A stretch of 64,000 nt of DNA from Hydractinia symbiolongicarpus (lineage: Eukaryota; Cnidaria; Hydrozoa; Anthoathecata; Hydractiniidae), in contig NC_079885.1 in assembly GCF_029227915.1 (NCBI RefSeq), forward strand, positions 5,704,001 through 5,768,000, given 5' to 3'. How positions within the stretch are numbered: the first letter of the stretch is position 1; each line of letters opens with the position of its first letter. Of this stretch, positions 24,017 through 36,600 are shown piece by piece. The notes below the pieces were generated by a model, which did no database searches, was not told where the DNA came from, and saw only the letters and a list, made by a program, of their open reading frames with translations. The position numbers and the translations under genes were made by a program.

Positions 24017-24637
24017 AGATATATATATATATTTATTTTTTTTTACAACAAAACGGAAGTTGGAAATAGTGTTTAATATCGCCAAAAAATAGGTTTAGAA
24101 AATTATTTTCCCGTGCAAATTTATGGTGAGGTATGGTTAACTTAAAAAGGATGGACAAATGCCTTTTTAATATGAAGGATTAATTAATATAAAAATGTGA
24201 AAATTCCTGGAAACGAGAGGGTAAAGCTTAAGAAGTTATTTCACGAGCGAAATTAAATCTCCTTTTACTTTAGTACTTGCATTTCGGCAAGCCAAAAACC
24301 TTTATATATTTATTAATCGACGTCTTTGTCCGCAAACAGTGTCTTTGGCATTTTCTTCTAACACCCATTTGCTTATTTTGTTGCCATCAGAAACTGTAGA
24401 GCTTCAAAATAATAGTTAATACAACTATCCAATCGAGTCTGGGTAGTATAGAAAAATTGCTACTTTAGGGCTGTACATGGAACTTTTAATAATGGTACCT
24501 CAGTTACGATCAAAGCAAAAATAGTTGTTTTGTGGAGTTGTATAAGATGCATAAAATATAAACAATATTTTCAGCTAATTTTTGTCTACATTATTTCATA
24601 CAAATGTGAAAGTCTTAGACCTTCATCAATATCAAAT

Positions 24638-27600
24638 ATGAAAGACAAGGACGTTGAAAATGAAATAGTCAAAGCAAAAGGATATCTAAAGCAATCCGAC
24701 GACTCCAGCAATTTGTAAGTTTTCCATAATCTTGTTTTAGCAACGAATGTAGTAAGCAGGCAAAAATATTAAAAAATTCAACACTTGCAATCATTTGCAA
24801 ATTTTGGTGTCTATGGCTGTTTTGTAACAGAAGTATGGCGCCGTAGATTAGTGGTTATAGCTCTCGTACTCTGTGCGGGAGATCGGGGTTCGGCTCCTCT
24901 TGACGGTGATTCAACATGGGCGGGTGAATATTACCATAGCCCTGGGATAACCCAAGCCATGTGAGGGAAATTGGCAAGATGGCACACTGTGTTGGCCGTT
25001 GGATGTTGCCGGATGTTGTCTAGTAGAGCGCGTGCTCTAATTGTTTCTGCGTAGCTCAAAATGAGCATTGAATACTCTAGGACTCTCCATCTAAGCCATG
25101 GCCTCTCCTGGAAATAATAGACGGGTATATCCCTTGATATTTGTGAGGCTAGCCATGTAAAATATGCACATCTATCTATCTATCTAGTATCCAGTAATAT
25201 TCTGGAAGGATGCATCGTCGTGTTGTGTATTTCTTCGTGGCGTGGTTTTCTTTGACTCGTAATAGTTTTCGTTGTGTGGTATCTTTCATCGTTGTGTGGT
25301 TTTCTTCACAGCGTAATGGTTTTCGTTGTGTTGTCAGGCCTTGCCTTGAGCAAATAACCTCCCGAGCAATTAATTGCTCGCGTCAGAGTGTCCACGCGAG
25401 CAATTTTGCTCGCCATATTTTTCGCTAAAAAAACATTACATTTAGTCTCTCAGGGCATCTTTTTCAGGAGAGGCGTGCACCTTGGCACACACCTAAATCG
25501 TTTCAGGCGTGTGATTAAAATGCCTGCCACATTTCCAGTTTATTCGGACATGTCCGTGGCTCGTTTAGAACTTTCATCGGTTAAAACGTCCGATAGTTTT
25601 CCGTCTTGGTCGGACACTTTTAGATCTCAGAATTATTGAATAGTCCTGGTCCTTGAAATCCATGCGCAAGCCTATTCATAGCCAACCTGACCATCCTAGC
25701 TAATTCACTGACTCCTGACTTAGTTAAAAGAACTACGTAGACATAAATCTCTTTTGCCTGGCCCCTTCGTCGTTGGTAACCAGGTCTTACACAAGAAATC
25801 CAGCCACGCGGTTCTTGACTAATGCGGAGGTGAACACCGACCGAGCACGGATGACGCAAGTCTGCAAAACTGCACTTACAGGCGGAACAGACAATTTATC
25901 ATGGATTTATTTGTAGATAATTTCTTCATTTGACGAAACAATTGGAAACCATAGCAGGTCCAAATTTAATGGATTATTTTCTTTATGCCGCAACTGTTTT
26001 CAAACAATTTTAAAAACGAAACTAACGTGCGATATAATTTTTTTTCTGTATCAATTTTATGTACCTGACGTGTACCTGAACTTTCCGAATGAATTTGGAA
26101 GTTTTATTTAAACCATGCAGATAAAGATTTTTTAAATTTCCGCGCCCGAAGGCGTAGGAAATTCTTTGAAACCGTCGGTTTTTCTTTTGGAGCATTTTTT
26201 GAGAAAAAATCGACCCTGGGATTTCACGTTCCTCTGATTTTTTGTTACCTAAATGTCGTTTTAGGCCAAAATTGGTTCAAAAATTAAAACTACTTTATTT
26301 TCCACAATATTTGGCACAGTTAACAAAAAAGTATACTGAACATGATGGTGACATCAAAATTTCAATTTTTGGGCACCTTAAATGTCATTTTAGGCCAAAA
26401 TTGGTTCAAAAATTAAAACTACTTTATTTTCCACAATATTTGGCACAGTTAACAAAAAAAGTATACTGAACATGATGGTGACATCAAAATTTCGATTTTT
26501 GGCCACCTTAAATGTCATTTTAGGCCAAAATTGGTTTAAAAATTAAAACTACTTACTTTATTTTCCACAATATTTGGCACAGTTAACAAAAAAAGTATAC
26601 TGAACATGATGGTGACATCAAAATTTCAATTTTTGGGCACCTTAAATGTCATTTTAGGCAAAAATTGGTCCAAAAATTAAAACTACTTTATTTTCCACAA
26701 TATTTGGCACAGTTAACAAAAAAAGTATGCTGAACATGATGGTGACATCAAAATTTTGTTTTTTTTGTCAACTAAATGCCGTTTAAGACCATAAACGTTT
26801 CAATCGGAAGACTTTCAACCATGAATGATAGGCTATAGTTTTTGTTCGCAATTTCTTTTAAAGTGTGAGTTTATTATGACACGTTTCGTTTTGTTTGCGT
26901 TTGTTGTAAGATGTAATGTCACTTGTGTGTTTTATCTTCAGAGCTTCAAGCACCAAACCTCTTCGAATGTTTGGCACGATAACACAACGAATTAGCAGGT
27001 TGTCATCAAATATTTTGGTAGCGAGCGGAAATTCTTAGAGCCCCCAGGGCTTCTTGTTTTAATTTGAAAACGAAGCATATTTTTTCCTATTTGCTGAAAA
27101 ATAAACAATAAATTTATGAAAACGACAGTATAGTCATGCATACTATTTCGGACATGTAGAAAAGAAAGTTAAGATTGAGAGAGTCGCTATACCAGTAGAC
27201 GCTCGATCATCGTGTTTGGGGTTCACGATTTAAAACGTCCCCCACTTTTCTACTGCAAAATGAATGCGCAACAAAGATTAACCTTAATGACCGTATCGCA
27301 AGCGTTTTACAAAATGGTGAATGAACTTTTGCACGATGGGTGGAAAATAATCACACCAAATATCTTTTCAGTTTCAGGTTGAGCGTTTGTGCAGGAATTT
27401 CACTTAAAAGACCAATCAATTCTTAAGAAAAACGTTTACAATTATCTCAAAATGTTAATATTTACGCGAGCAATAGAATGCTCGGGTAACGAGCATTTAC
27501 ACGAGCACTACGCAGGCGCCAGCAATTGCTCGCGACTCATGGCAAGGCCTGTGTCGTATTACTCATGTTGGTGTGATCTCATGTTTCGTCGTGTCGTATG

Positions 27601-30600
27601 TCACTTCGTGGGGTATTTCACTTTGAGGCGAAATAGTTATGCTTTTTTTAACGAAGTTACTAATTTCCTGAAGCTTTTACACAATATATATATTTCACTT
27701 TCTTTCTAGTGGCTTTGGTCTTTCTACTGGGTAAAGCTAGCTGTTATTTTTCTCATTTTCTTTTAATAAACGATGCATTCTTAACTATAGATTTAGCTAG
27801 CTAGCTATACATTTTAAGCATGCTACACTGTATACAGTACAGACCAGATGTAAGCGTACGCGTACGCTCAACTTGCAAAAATAATTGCTTTCATTAAAAA
27901 AAACAATAGGATAGCGAGTTTCTTTCAAATTGCGCGAAAATAATTGCTTCGTGTTAAAAACAAAAGCATAGCAAGAAACATTGTTTAAAAACAATACTCT
28001 GCGCGAGAATAAATTAAACGCGAAGGCCATTGAATTTTTATTTTTTTTAACAATGAAACTAATTATAGTAACACGATTTTAATCTCGATTTATTTAAAAA
28101 ACACAAGCTCTTTTAAAAAACAACAAATCCAATGATCTAAATGTTTAAAAAAAAACTAATGCTACTTTTAAAACTTTTAGTAATATTTCTTTATCGTCGA
28201 AACATATTTTTTAACATGCAAAACTTTTAAAAGTTCTTTTTATAAAAAGCAACGTTTAGCAACGAAAACGGAAAAACCCTACGTTCGGGACTTTTCCCTT
28301 CGCGATAAGATTTCGAAAACAAATTAAATTTTAATACCGAAGAAAGAAAAAATCTAAAAATATAACTTTTGACGTTTTATAGTATCACGCTATATTTTAT
28401 TGTTAAAAACATTGTCTTTGTTTTTTCTAGCGTGCAACAGCTCTATCTCTTAAAAGATTTAAACAATGCATCTCGCTGTCTATTTAGTTTTCGGGCAAAT
28501 CTTTTTTAACTATCAAACAATGGCTCGCCGTGTCACATTGATAGAGTTGATAACATTTTAAATACTTAAAAAACTATCTAACGAAGCTTTCCTATCGCCG
28601 TTCTTCGTTCTTTAACTTTCTAAAAAATCATTTCTATCGCCGCTCTTCGTTATTAAACTGTGTCTCATTGATATAGTTGATAACATTTGGAATATGCTAT
28701 TGGGAATAGTTATGTTAACACTATTTGACGATAGTTAGGCGCAGTTATAATAAGCTATTTTTTCTTCAATAATCTTTTGTTTATTACGCGCAAGTTAATG
28801 ACTTACAAGACTCGCAAGATAATTAATAAGAACAAAAGACAAACAACTACCGCCCCCTGAGAAAAAGGTGTGAAACTTACATCTGGACATCGCTTACATC
28901 TGGACTGTACTGTAATATATTATCTATTTTGTAGTTTAAATGGATTCTGATGAAAATGTCAAAAATCAAGTAAACTAACTACATAAACATAAATTATTAC
29001 ATAAAACTATTACATTACATTTTCATAATCACAAATGTAAAACTAACTTAAAAATAGAATATAATTTTTAGCACTAAACTAAAGGTTTTGTTTATTTTAC
29101 TGCACTTTATTCATGTGACTTGGATTTCTTGTAAGCACTACACGAATTTAGTAATTTTGTGTTAAAAAAGCATGAAAATTTTCGCTACGAAGTAAAATAC
29201 GCCATGAAGTGAAATATGTCGTGAAGTGAAATACGCCACGAAGTGAAATACGCCGCAAAGTACAATAAAGTGAAATAGCCGCAAAGTGAAATACGTCGCG
29301 ACAAACACAAATATGACTCGACGAAATGTTAAACCACCCCACAAAGAAGGATACGACGCAACAAAAACCACACCACAAAGAAAGATACGACACAAAGAAA
29401 AGGATTTATGACGGGACGAAAACCATACACGAATATTGTCCCATATATAACTTCATAAAAAGTGCAGGCGTTTTTGGGCGAGTTCAGCGTTTTGAAAAAA
29501 AATTAAGTATTTACTCAAAAATCCCCGCATAGACCCAAACAATGCTGAAAAAGAAAAGAAAATCAGACACAGATGATTTAAAAACTATGAAAATGAAAAT
29601 AAACTTACTGTGTGGTAGCGAAGTTCTTAAAAGAACTGTTTTTGTGGGTTTATAATAAGATTTACTTGATGAATAACTTATATATAAACTTTATTAACTC
29701 CTTTATCTTCAAGCGCCTTCTTCCAAACTATATTCACCTTCCTGATTCTTAAAAACAAGGATATCCAGCTCTTTATTCATGTCTTATATACTACACAAGT
29801 GTTCAAATGTATTATGTTATGTTGCTGTTTCAAGCAGTTATTATTCTTTCAGAATAACAACATCATCCTGTCATTTTTTAATTTTTTTGCAAACTTGAAG
29901 ATTTTTCAAAAACAATCTTTTGAAATTGTTACAAAAACCTTGGGGATCTTAAAGTCGAGGAAATCTTTAACTATATTAAAATTTGTTGTTTAAGGTATGA
30001 TTGCTTGTCTGGACTGATTGGGAATGCATTAACTGAGAGACCCAAGGATGCTGCAGGTATATATTGTTTGTTTCAAGAAAATACTGAAAAGGATTGTATA
30101 ATATTTTTAAGTTCTCTAATTGTAAATTTTTCACCTTTTTTTATCTAACTCAATGTAAGAAATATTCTATGTCATTTACTTAATTATTCCTACATCTCTA
30201 ATACAGAGGAAACATGGTTTCCTTGAGAGTTATACCATAATTAGCAATTTAATCATAAAAATATAGTAATATTAGAGAGGGGAGAAAAATCTTGGCCGAG
30301 TGAATTATATTACATCCACATCATCATCATCATCATCATCATTCTCGGCTTAACGTCCGTTTTCCATGCTAGCATGGGTTGGACGGGGTATATTAATGAC
30401 CCTCTTCCAATCTGATCTAGACTGTGTTAGATCTAAACTCAACTTCCTCTCTATCAAGTCTGTCCTTATAACCTCCTGCCAAGTCTTTCTCGGTCTGCCT
30501 CTGGGCTTTGCCCCAGGAACTATCAAGTCTCTACACTTTCTTACCCAATTATCCTCCTCCATTCTTTCCAAGTGCCCCAGCCAATTCAATCTTCTTATCT

Positions 30601-33600
30601 GGATAACATCTTTAATTCTACGGAGACTTAGCCTGCTTCTTAGCTCATCTGAACTCTTTCTGTCTCTCAGACTGGCATTACACATCCACCTAACCATTCT
30701 CATATCATTCCTTTCTAAACGGTCAAGATCTTCCTGCTTCACTGCCCATGTCTCACTACCGTACAACATAACACTTCTTACACAGGCCTCATACAACCTA
30801 CCTTTTACCTCAATTGACAGGACTCTGCTAGTCAATAAAGGAAGTAACTCTCTAAACTTTTTCCAAGCAGAACCTATCCTGCAAGTAACACTTCTTCCAA
30901 CACCCCCTTCACTGCCCAACATATCACCTAAGTAACAGAAGTTCTTAACTATCTCTAACGAGCCACTGTTGTACATCATTAAAGCTGGAAATCCTTCATT
31001 CTCTATAATCTCACCTTTGCAACGCTTGCATACAAACTGTATGCCAGCTCTTAACCTTCCACTAATACTACTGCACTTCTTATGTACCCAATGCTTGCAA
31101 GTCTGACAAAAAATTGAGTTACTACCAACCCCTTCTTTGTTGACTATTTTAACTTCTGAATTTTTTTTTTACAATCAGTTATTTTAAGCAAAATTATTTT
31201 AAGCTAAACAGAACAACTCGAGTTTATCAATTACTGGAATTTTTATAAAAATACAGGGACTCTGTGACATTTTATTTATCTATTTATTTTTTAGACCTTC
31301 TTGAAAATTATATAAATGTAACAACAAAGGTGAAACCGGAGGTATATATACGATAACAAATTGATTATTTATTTTATTTAGAATTTTAGACCACATTTTA
31401 ATAATAGCCTGTGAAATTAAAGTACCAAAATAGACTGCATTCTGTCATTTCCTAACTTTTGAACAATCCTTCTGGAAATCTGTAGAACCTAAACTCGGAT
31501 TTATGTCCTTTAATTATTGACAGTACACAATCTTTTGCAAAATGCACAGGTTCTAAAATAGGGATTTGTAGTGTATTATTCACAATTTGGCGGTCATTCT
31601 AAACAAAATTCTAGTATTATTACTATTCAGAAACTAGTTATTGAGAAAAAGCCTATGATACATATTATGAATTTCATATTTTTGACAGGCATTGTTATTT
31701 TGTGAATTCTTAGCAGTATGTATATATAACGATTTGGTGAGTATTTCAAACAGAATAATGGACATTATTGTACAGGTTGTTGACTGTAAGAAGTATATTG
31801 TAAGAATGTTTTAGCAAAATTGCACAAGTGTTTCTGGTACTTCAAATGTTGCAGGATTATTTGTTTGAATATATCTTGAAAAATATTCTGTTTATTTTAT
31901 CTTAATTATATACCATAGGTTATTGAGGACGAAGAAATATCAAAACTTCATGTGGCTAAAAAACAGGTCAAGTTATTTGAAGTAAGTATTAAAAAACAAC
32001 TACCAAGAAAGAAAATTACTTAAATTTGCGAATATTAACCAACTACAGCTTGCTGATAGAAAGTGGCATTATCCAAATTGTCATAATACACAGAACACTC
32101 AAACCGTGTTTTGTTATTGGTATTAGATACAAAAGCAAACATACATATGAACAATAACTACCTTTAATTAAATATCAATAATTATTTTGATCAATATTTT
32201 GTTACCTTGAAAGGTGCATTCAGTGCTAAGTAGATGTTTATTATTTATCTTGGGGTTAGGGTTAGAATGGTTCCGAAAGCAGTTTGTTTTGTTGTAAACA
32301 AGTTATTTTGTTTTGTTTTTTCAATTTGGTCAAACTTAGAGAAATCTTTTTCTGTCTTAAATTGTAATAGACTGGTAATAGATTTTAAGTTTTAGAATTT
32401 GATGCAGTGTGGCATAATTGATATTTTTAAAATAAAAAAATTCTTTTCATCCTAATTAAAGATATGGGATGACTAATTTATTTCAATGATGTCATATTTA
32501 AAGGTTTTTAAGTAAATCTATCTTTAAAATATATTTGCCTGCACATAACTTTTTGAAGGACAAAATAAAGAAAAGGATCAGTGTTTTTGGCAAAAGTTAG
32601 TTGAGAGCACAAATGTAGTAAATCGTTTCATGTATTATTTAGAAAGCTAATGATGATGAGTACATGGAAGGCAGAGAAAACGAGGAGGAATTTGAAATTC
32701 CCTTACCAAACTGCTTGCAACTTGCTTTTTTCTTTGAACAAGCTGGTATCGGTTTATCTAGAGAGGAAATGCTTAAGATATTTCTTTCATTGAAAGAACT
32801 TGTGCTCAACTTTCCACTGAACAGTATTCGGTTTTGGGGTGAGTAAATTTTTAATTCTTAGAGCATGGGAAATGTAGTTATTGTTGGAATATATTTTGGA
32901 TGGAATTAATATTAGAATTGCATTTCCTGTGTCCTTTTTCAACATTTTCAAAAGCTTTGTTAAATTCTGTATTAAACTGAACCACGTATAGAGTAGAATT
33001 TTCTTTTTTCCTCTTCTCTGACTTCAAACTTTTTATGATGAACTATACTTACTTCAGTCTTTTTCAGGAGAGGCGTGGCGCACGCCTTGGCACACGCCTA
33101 AATCGTTTTAGACGTGTGACTAATCGCACGCCTGAAAAATAAATATTGAGTTTTCAAAATCAACCTATAAAATCGATTTTGTAGCAAGCGATGGCAGACC
33201 TCGAAACAATTTTTGGAGAGTCGTCAGACAAAACGTCTGATAGATTTTCGTATTGGTCGGACACTTTTAGATCTCAGAAATTATTGAATAGTCCTGGTCC
33301 TTTTAATCCACGAGCAAGCTTATTCATAGCCAACCTGACCATCCTAGCTAATTCACCGACTCCTGACTTAGTTAAAAGAACTATGTAGACATAAATCTCT
33401 TTTGCCTGGCCCCTTCCTCGTTGGTAACCAGGTATTACTAAGAAATCCAGCCAAAGGGTCCTTAACTAATGCAGAGGTGAACACTGACGGAGCACAGATG
33501 AAGCAAGTCTACAAAACTGCACTTACAGGCGGAATAGACATTTTATCCTGGATTTAATTGTAGATAATTTCTTTATTTGACAAAACAATTGGAAACCATA

Positions 33601-36600
33601 GCAGGCCCAAATTTAATGTTTTTTTTCTTTGTGCCTGTAAAAACGAAACCTATGTGCGGTATAATTTTTTTCTGTAAAAATTTTGTTAAGGTGTAGCTGA
33701 ACTTTCCGAATGAATTTTGAAGTTTTATTTAAGCCACGGGGATAATGATTTTTTTAATTTGAAAACAAAGCATATTTTTGCCTATTTGCTTGTGATGACC
33801 TTAAAAATGGGAATCATCGCACACCTACTCAAATATTCCTGAAAAAGACTGTTACTTAGTGGGAAGCCTAAAGTCCTTTCAGGAATGTTAGTGCTTTCCA
33901 ATTTCTACATTGGACATCTGAACTAATAAGTAAGTTGTAAATGAATCTAAATCTAAATTAAATTAAAATGAAGTTCACCCAAATAGATATTATTGCAAAA
34001 AATTAAACTCAGGTTTTTTTTCTTTCTGACCTGTTATTCACTATCAGGGTTCGAATTAGCAGTTCACAATTCGCAATTTGTGAATCGAAATGGCATTTTT
34101 GCGAATCACTTTGCGAGGAAAATGACAAAATTGCAAATTGAATATTTGTGAGTGGCGTTAGAAATGCTTTTGTAGATTGCATTTTAAAAGTTTAAGAACA
34201 AAGAAAGGCAATAGAAATGCTTTTTTAGATTGTGTTTTTAAAATTTAAGAACGAAAAGCGGCGATAAAAATGATTTTTTAGATCGTTTTAAAAACTTAAT
34301 AAGAAGAACGGCAATAGAAAAATGGTAATTGATCTAAGGTGTTGCCAGTCCATATCTAGATGGTGTGAACACCTTGTTTAGAAGTTTTGCTGACGTCAGG
34401 AAAAACCTGCCAAAGTACAAAATTATTTTTCTTCAGTTTATATACCCAATTTGTATCTGTTGTACAAAGTGTGTATAACGCTGATAAGGAAAATTATAGG
34501 ATCATGTACATTTGACAAACGGCTGCATAGATTTTGGTTTAGAGGTATTTTGAGGACGTCATTAATCCATCTGTTCTGAAACAGGTGGATTGGTGCTTTC
34601 TAGTTGCCTATGCAGAAGTTATTTGGCCTCAAACTTAAAAGTGCAGTGCAATGGCTTCACCAAATGTAATAATACCATTGACATTAGACTTTGTAATTAC
34701 TTAATGTTTAAATAGCTGATAAACAAATTAAACTGAATTCACGCATGTTTTAGGAGGAAAAAAATCACCTTTGAAAAGCCAAATTTGTGCCTGGTTAGGT
34801 ATTTTCAGTCACACACAACTTTTTTAATTAATATGAGAGATTATTATTTAGGATTTTTTTATAGGTAAACTATTTGGTACTGAGGCGAACTATTACATTG
34901 TTGAGGTTGAATATCGAGATGGGGAAGGAGAGGAAGAAGAGAATGCCGTAGTGAGTCCACACAAATTTAAAAAAGATCTCTACATAGCAACAACGCAAAA
35001 AAGCTTAGGTCATCAGTCATCTGAATAAATGTTGCATCTTTTTTTATAGGTATCTTCTAAAAAGTGTAAACCTAAAATATTGCAATTTAAAAAGCCATCT
35101 TCTTGTAATATAGAGGTATAACATAATAATTACTAAAAATTAAACCTTAAAAAATAGATTAAAATATCTAATGTTGACAACTGCAGCAACAAATTAAACA
35201 CCACAAAGTCAACGACAACAAATTTCAGGCTGTCACGAGAGTGACAATCTTTAGTTAACGACATCACAACAAATTTCAGTGGCTTTGACAAGAACGACAT
35301 CGCAACTAATTTCAGTGGCTTTGACAAGAACGATATCACAACTAATTTCAGTGGCTTTGACAAGAACGACATCGCAACTAATTTCAGTGGCTTTGACAAG
35401 AACGACATCACAACTAATTTCAGTGGCTCTGACAACAACGACATGACAACAAATTTCAGTGGCTCTGACAACAACGACATGACAACAACAACGCTGCCAA
35501 TGATCATAGTAACCATATATAAGAACTACAAAACATGCAACAGAAAGAGAAAAACTAACAGCTTTAAAACAACAACAAATCTCATCATATGATTCAAAAT
35601 TAAATACTAAAAAAACATATTTAACCTTTTTTAGCGTTGCGTGAAATGTGGGCTAAGAAAACAAAAATTTAAAAATAACGATCATAAAGAATTGGTAAGC
35701 ATAATATAAATATAAATAAAAAAAAATAAAAATAAAATAATATGTTAGTTGTAGGTATTCTATGTTTTGTATTAATTTATTTTTAAGTCTGGAGAACTTT
35801 TCGAACTAGAGAAACAATTCCTTGTTATTTCTGTAGCAGGTCTCTGTCTTTTTGCTGTATTTCAGGATTTGTATAAGAATTTTAGCATTTCTTTAATTCC
35901 TTTGTATTGTGTTAAAAATCTTTTACTAGTATGGTGATGACAAATTTGGTTTGCAATTTGCTAAATATTTGCACAAATTAGAAAGAATAATTTTAATCAA
36001 ACTCATGTCAGAAAACTGCACTAGTCACTAAAATTGTGGAGATGCAATTCCAGTATATAAATAGGTCCTTCAGTGTATGAGATGCAGAAAGAATGAGAAT
36101 TCGAGCATATTTTTGTTAAAATTAAAGTTTGCTAATTAGAAACTTAAATAACTATTGTTCATAATGCGTAGAGTTAACACAATATTAATTAATAACACAA
36201 TCCAAGGTTGCCACATCTTCTAAATTTAAAAAATAGTCTTCTCAACTCCTTCAATCTCCTCCAAAGGTAACGTTATTTAGAAATTGTACTTTATAACAAA
36301 CCTTACTCAAGATTATTTTTTTATTTTAAAGTTTTTCATTATTAAAGGTGATTTTGCATTTGTATGCAAGAATTAATGTGAACGCTGCATATGCCAAATT
36401 TCCAAAATAACTGCCATTTCCCAATTGATAATGGTAATGAAAAAGCATTATTTTTGAATAGAATCTTGTTAAATTGATTTTTATTAATTTTCACATTTTT
36501 GTAGGATGAAGAACCTCCAGTTGAACAACCTCTAAAAGAAGAGGAAGAAGAAGAAGACAGTATGTATTTTTTTAAATTAAATATTTTTTTGTAAATGTTG

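Noticed and set aside
24838-24905. A functional tRNA gene
   Set aside because: Has A- and B-box-like motifs but no closed cloverleaf acceptor stem and is followed by a SINE body with an ATCT tail.
26140-27056. CRISPR-like array of regularly spaced repeats
   Set aside because: Units of about 130 bp are whole tandem copies without unique spacers, inside a eukaryotic transposon.
26140-27056. piggyBac assignment from TTAA at both flanks of copy B
   Set aside because: Copy A lacks TTAA flanks and its ends do not match piggyBac termini; the TTAA arises from AT-rich flanks.
29148-29395. Two antisense frames rich in Phe, Val and His
   Set aside because: Products of the GAAGTGAAATACGCC minisatellite, open in several frames by repetition.
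30366-30935. Sense 189-codon Leu/Ser-rich frame
   Set aside because: Shadow of the antisense LINE reverse transcriptase frame.
35133-35516. Antisense 127-codon hydrophobic repeat protein
   Set aside because: Entirely the 36-bp intronic minisatellite; no conserved context.
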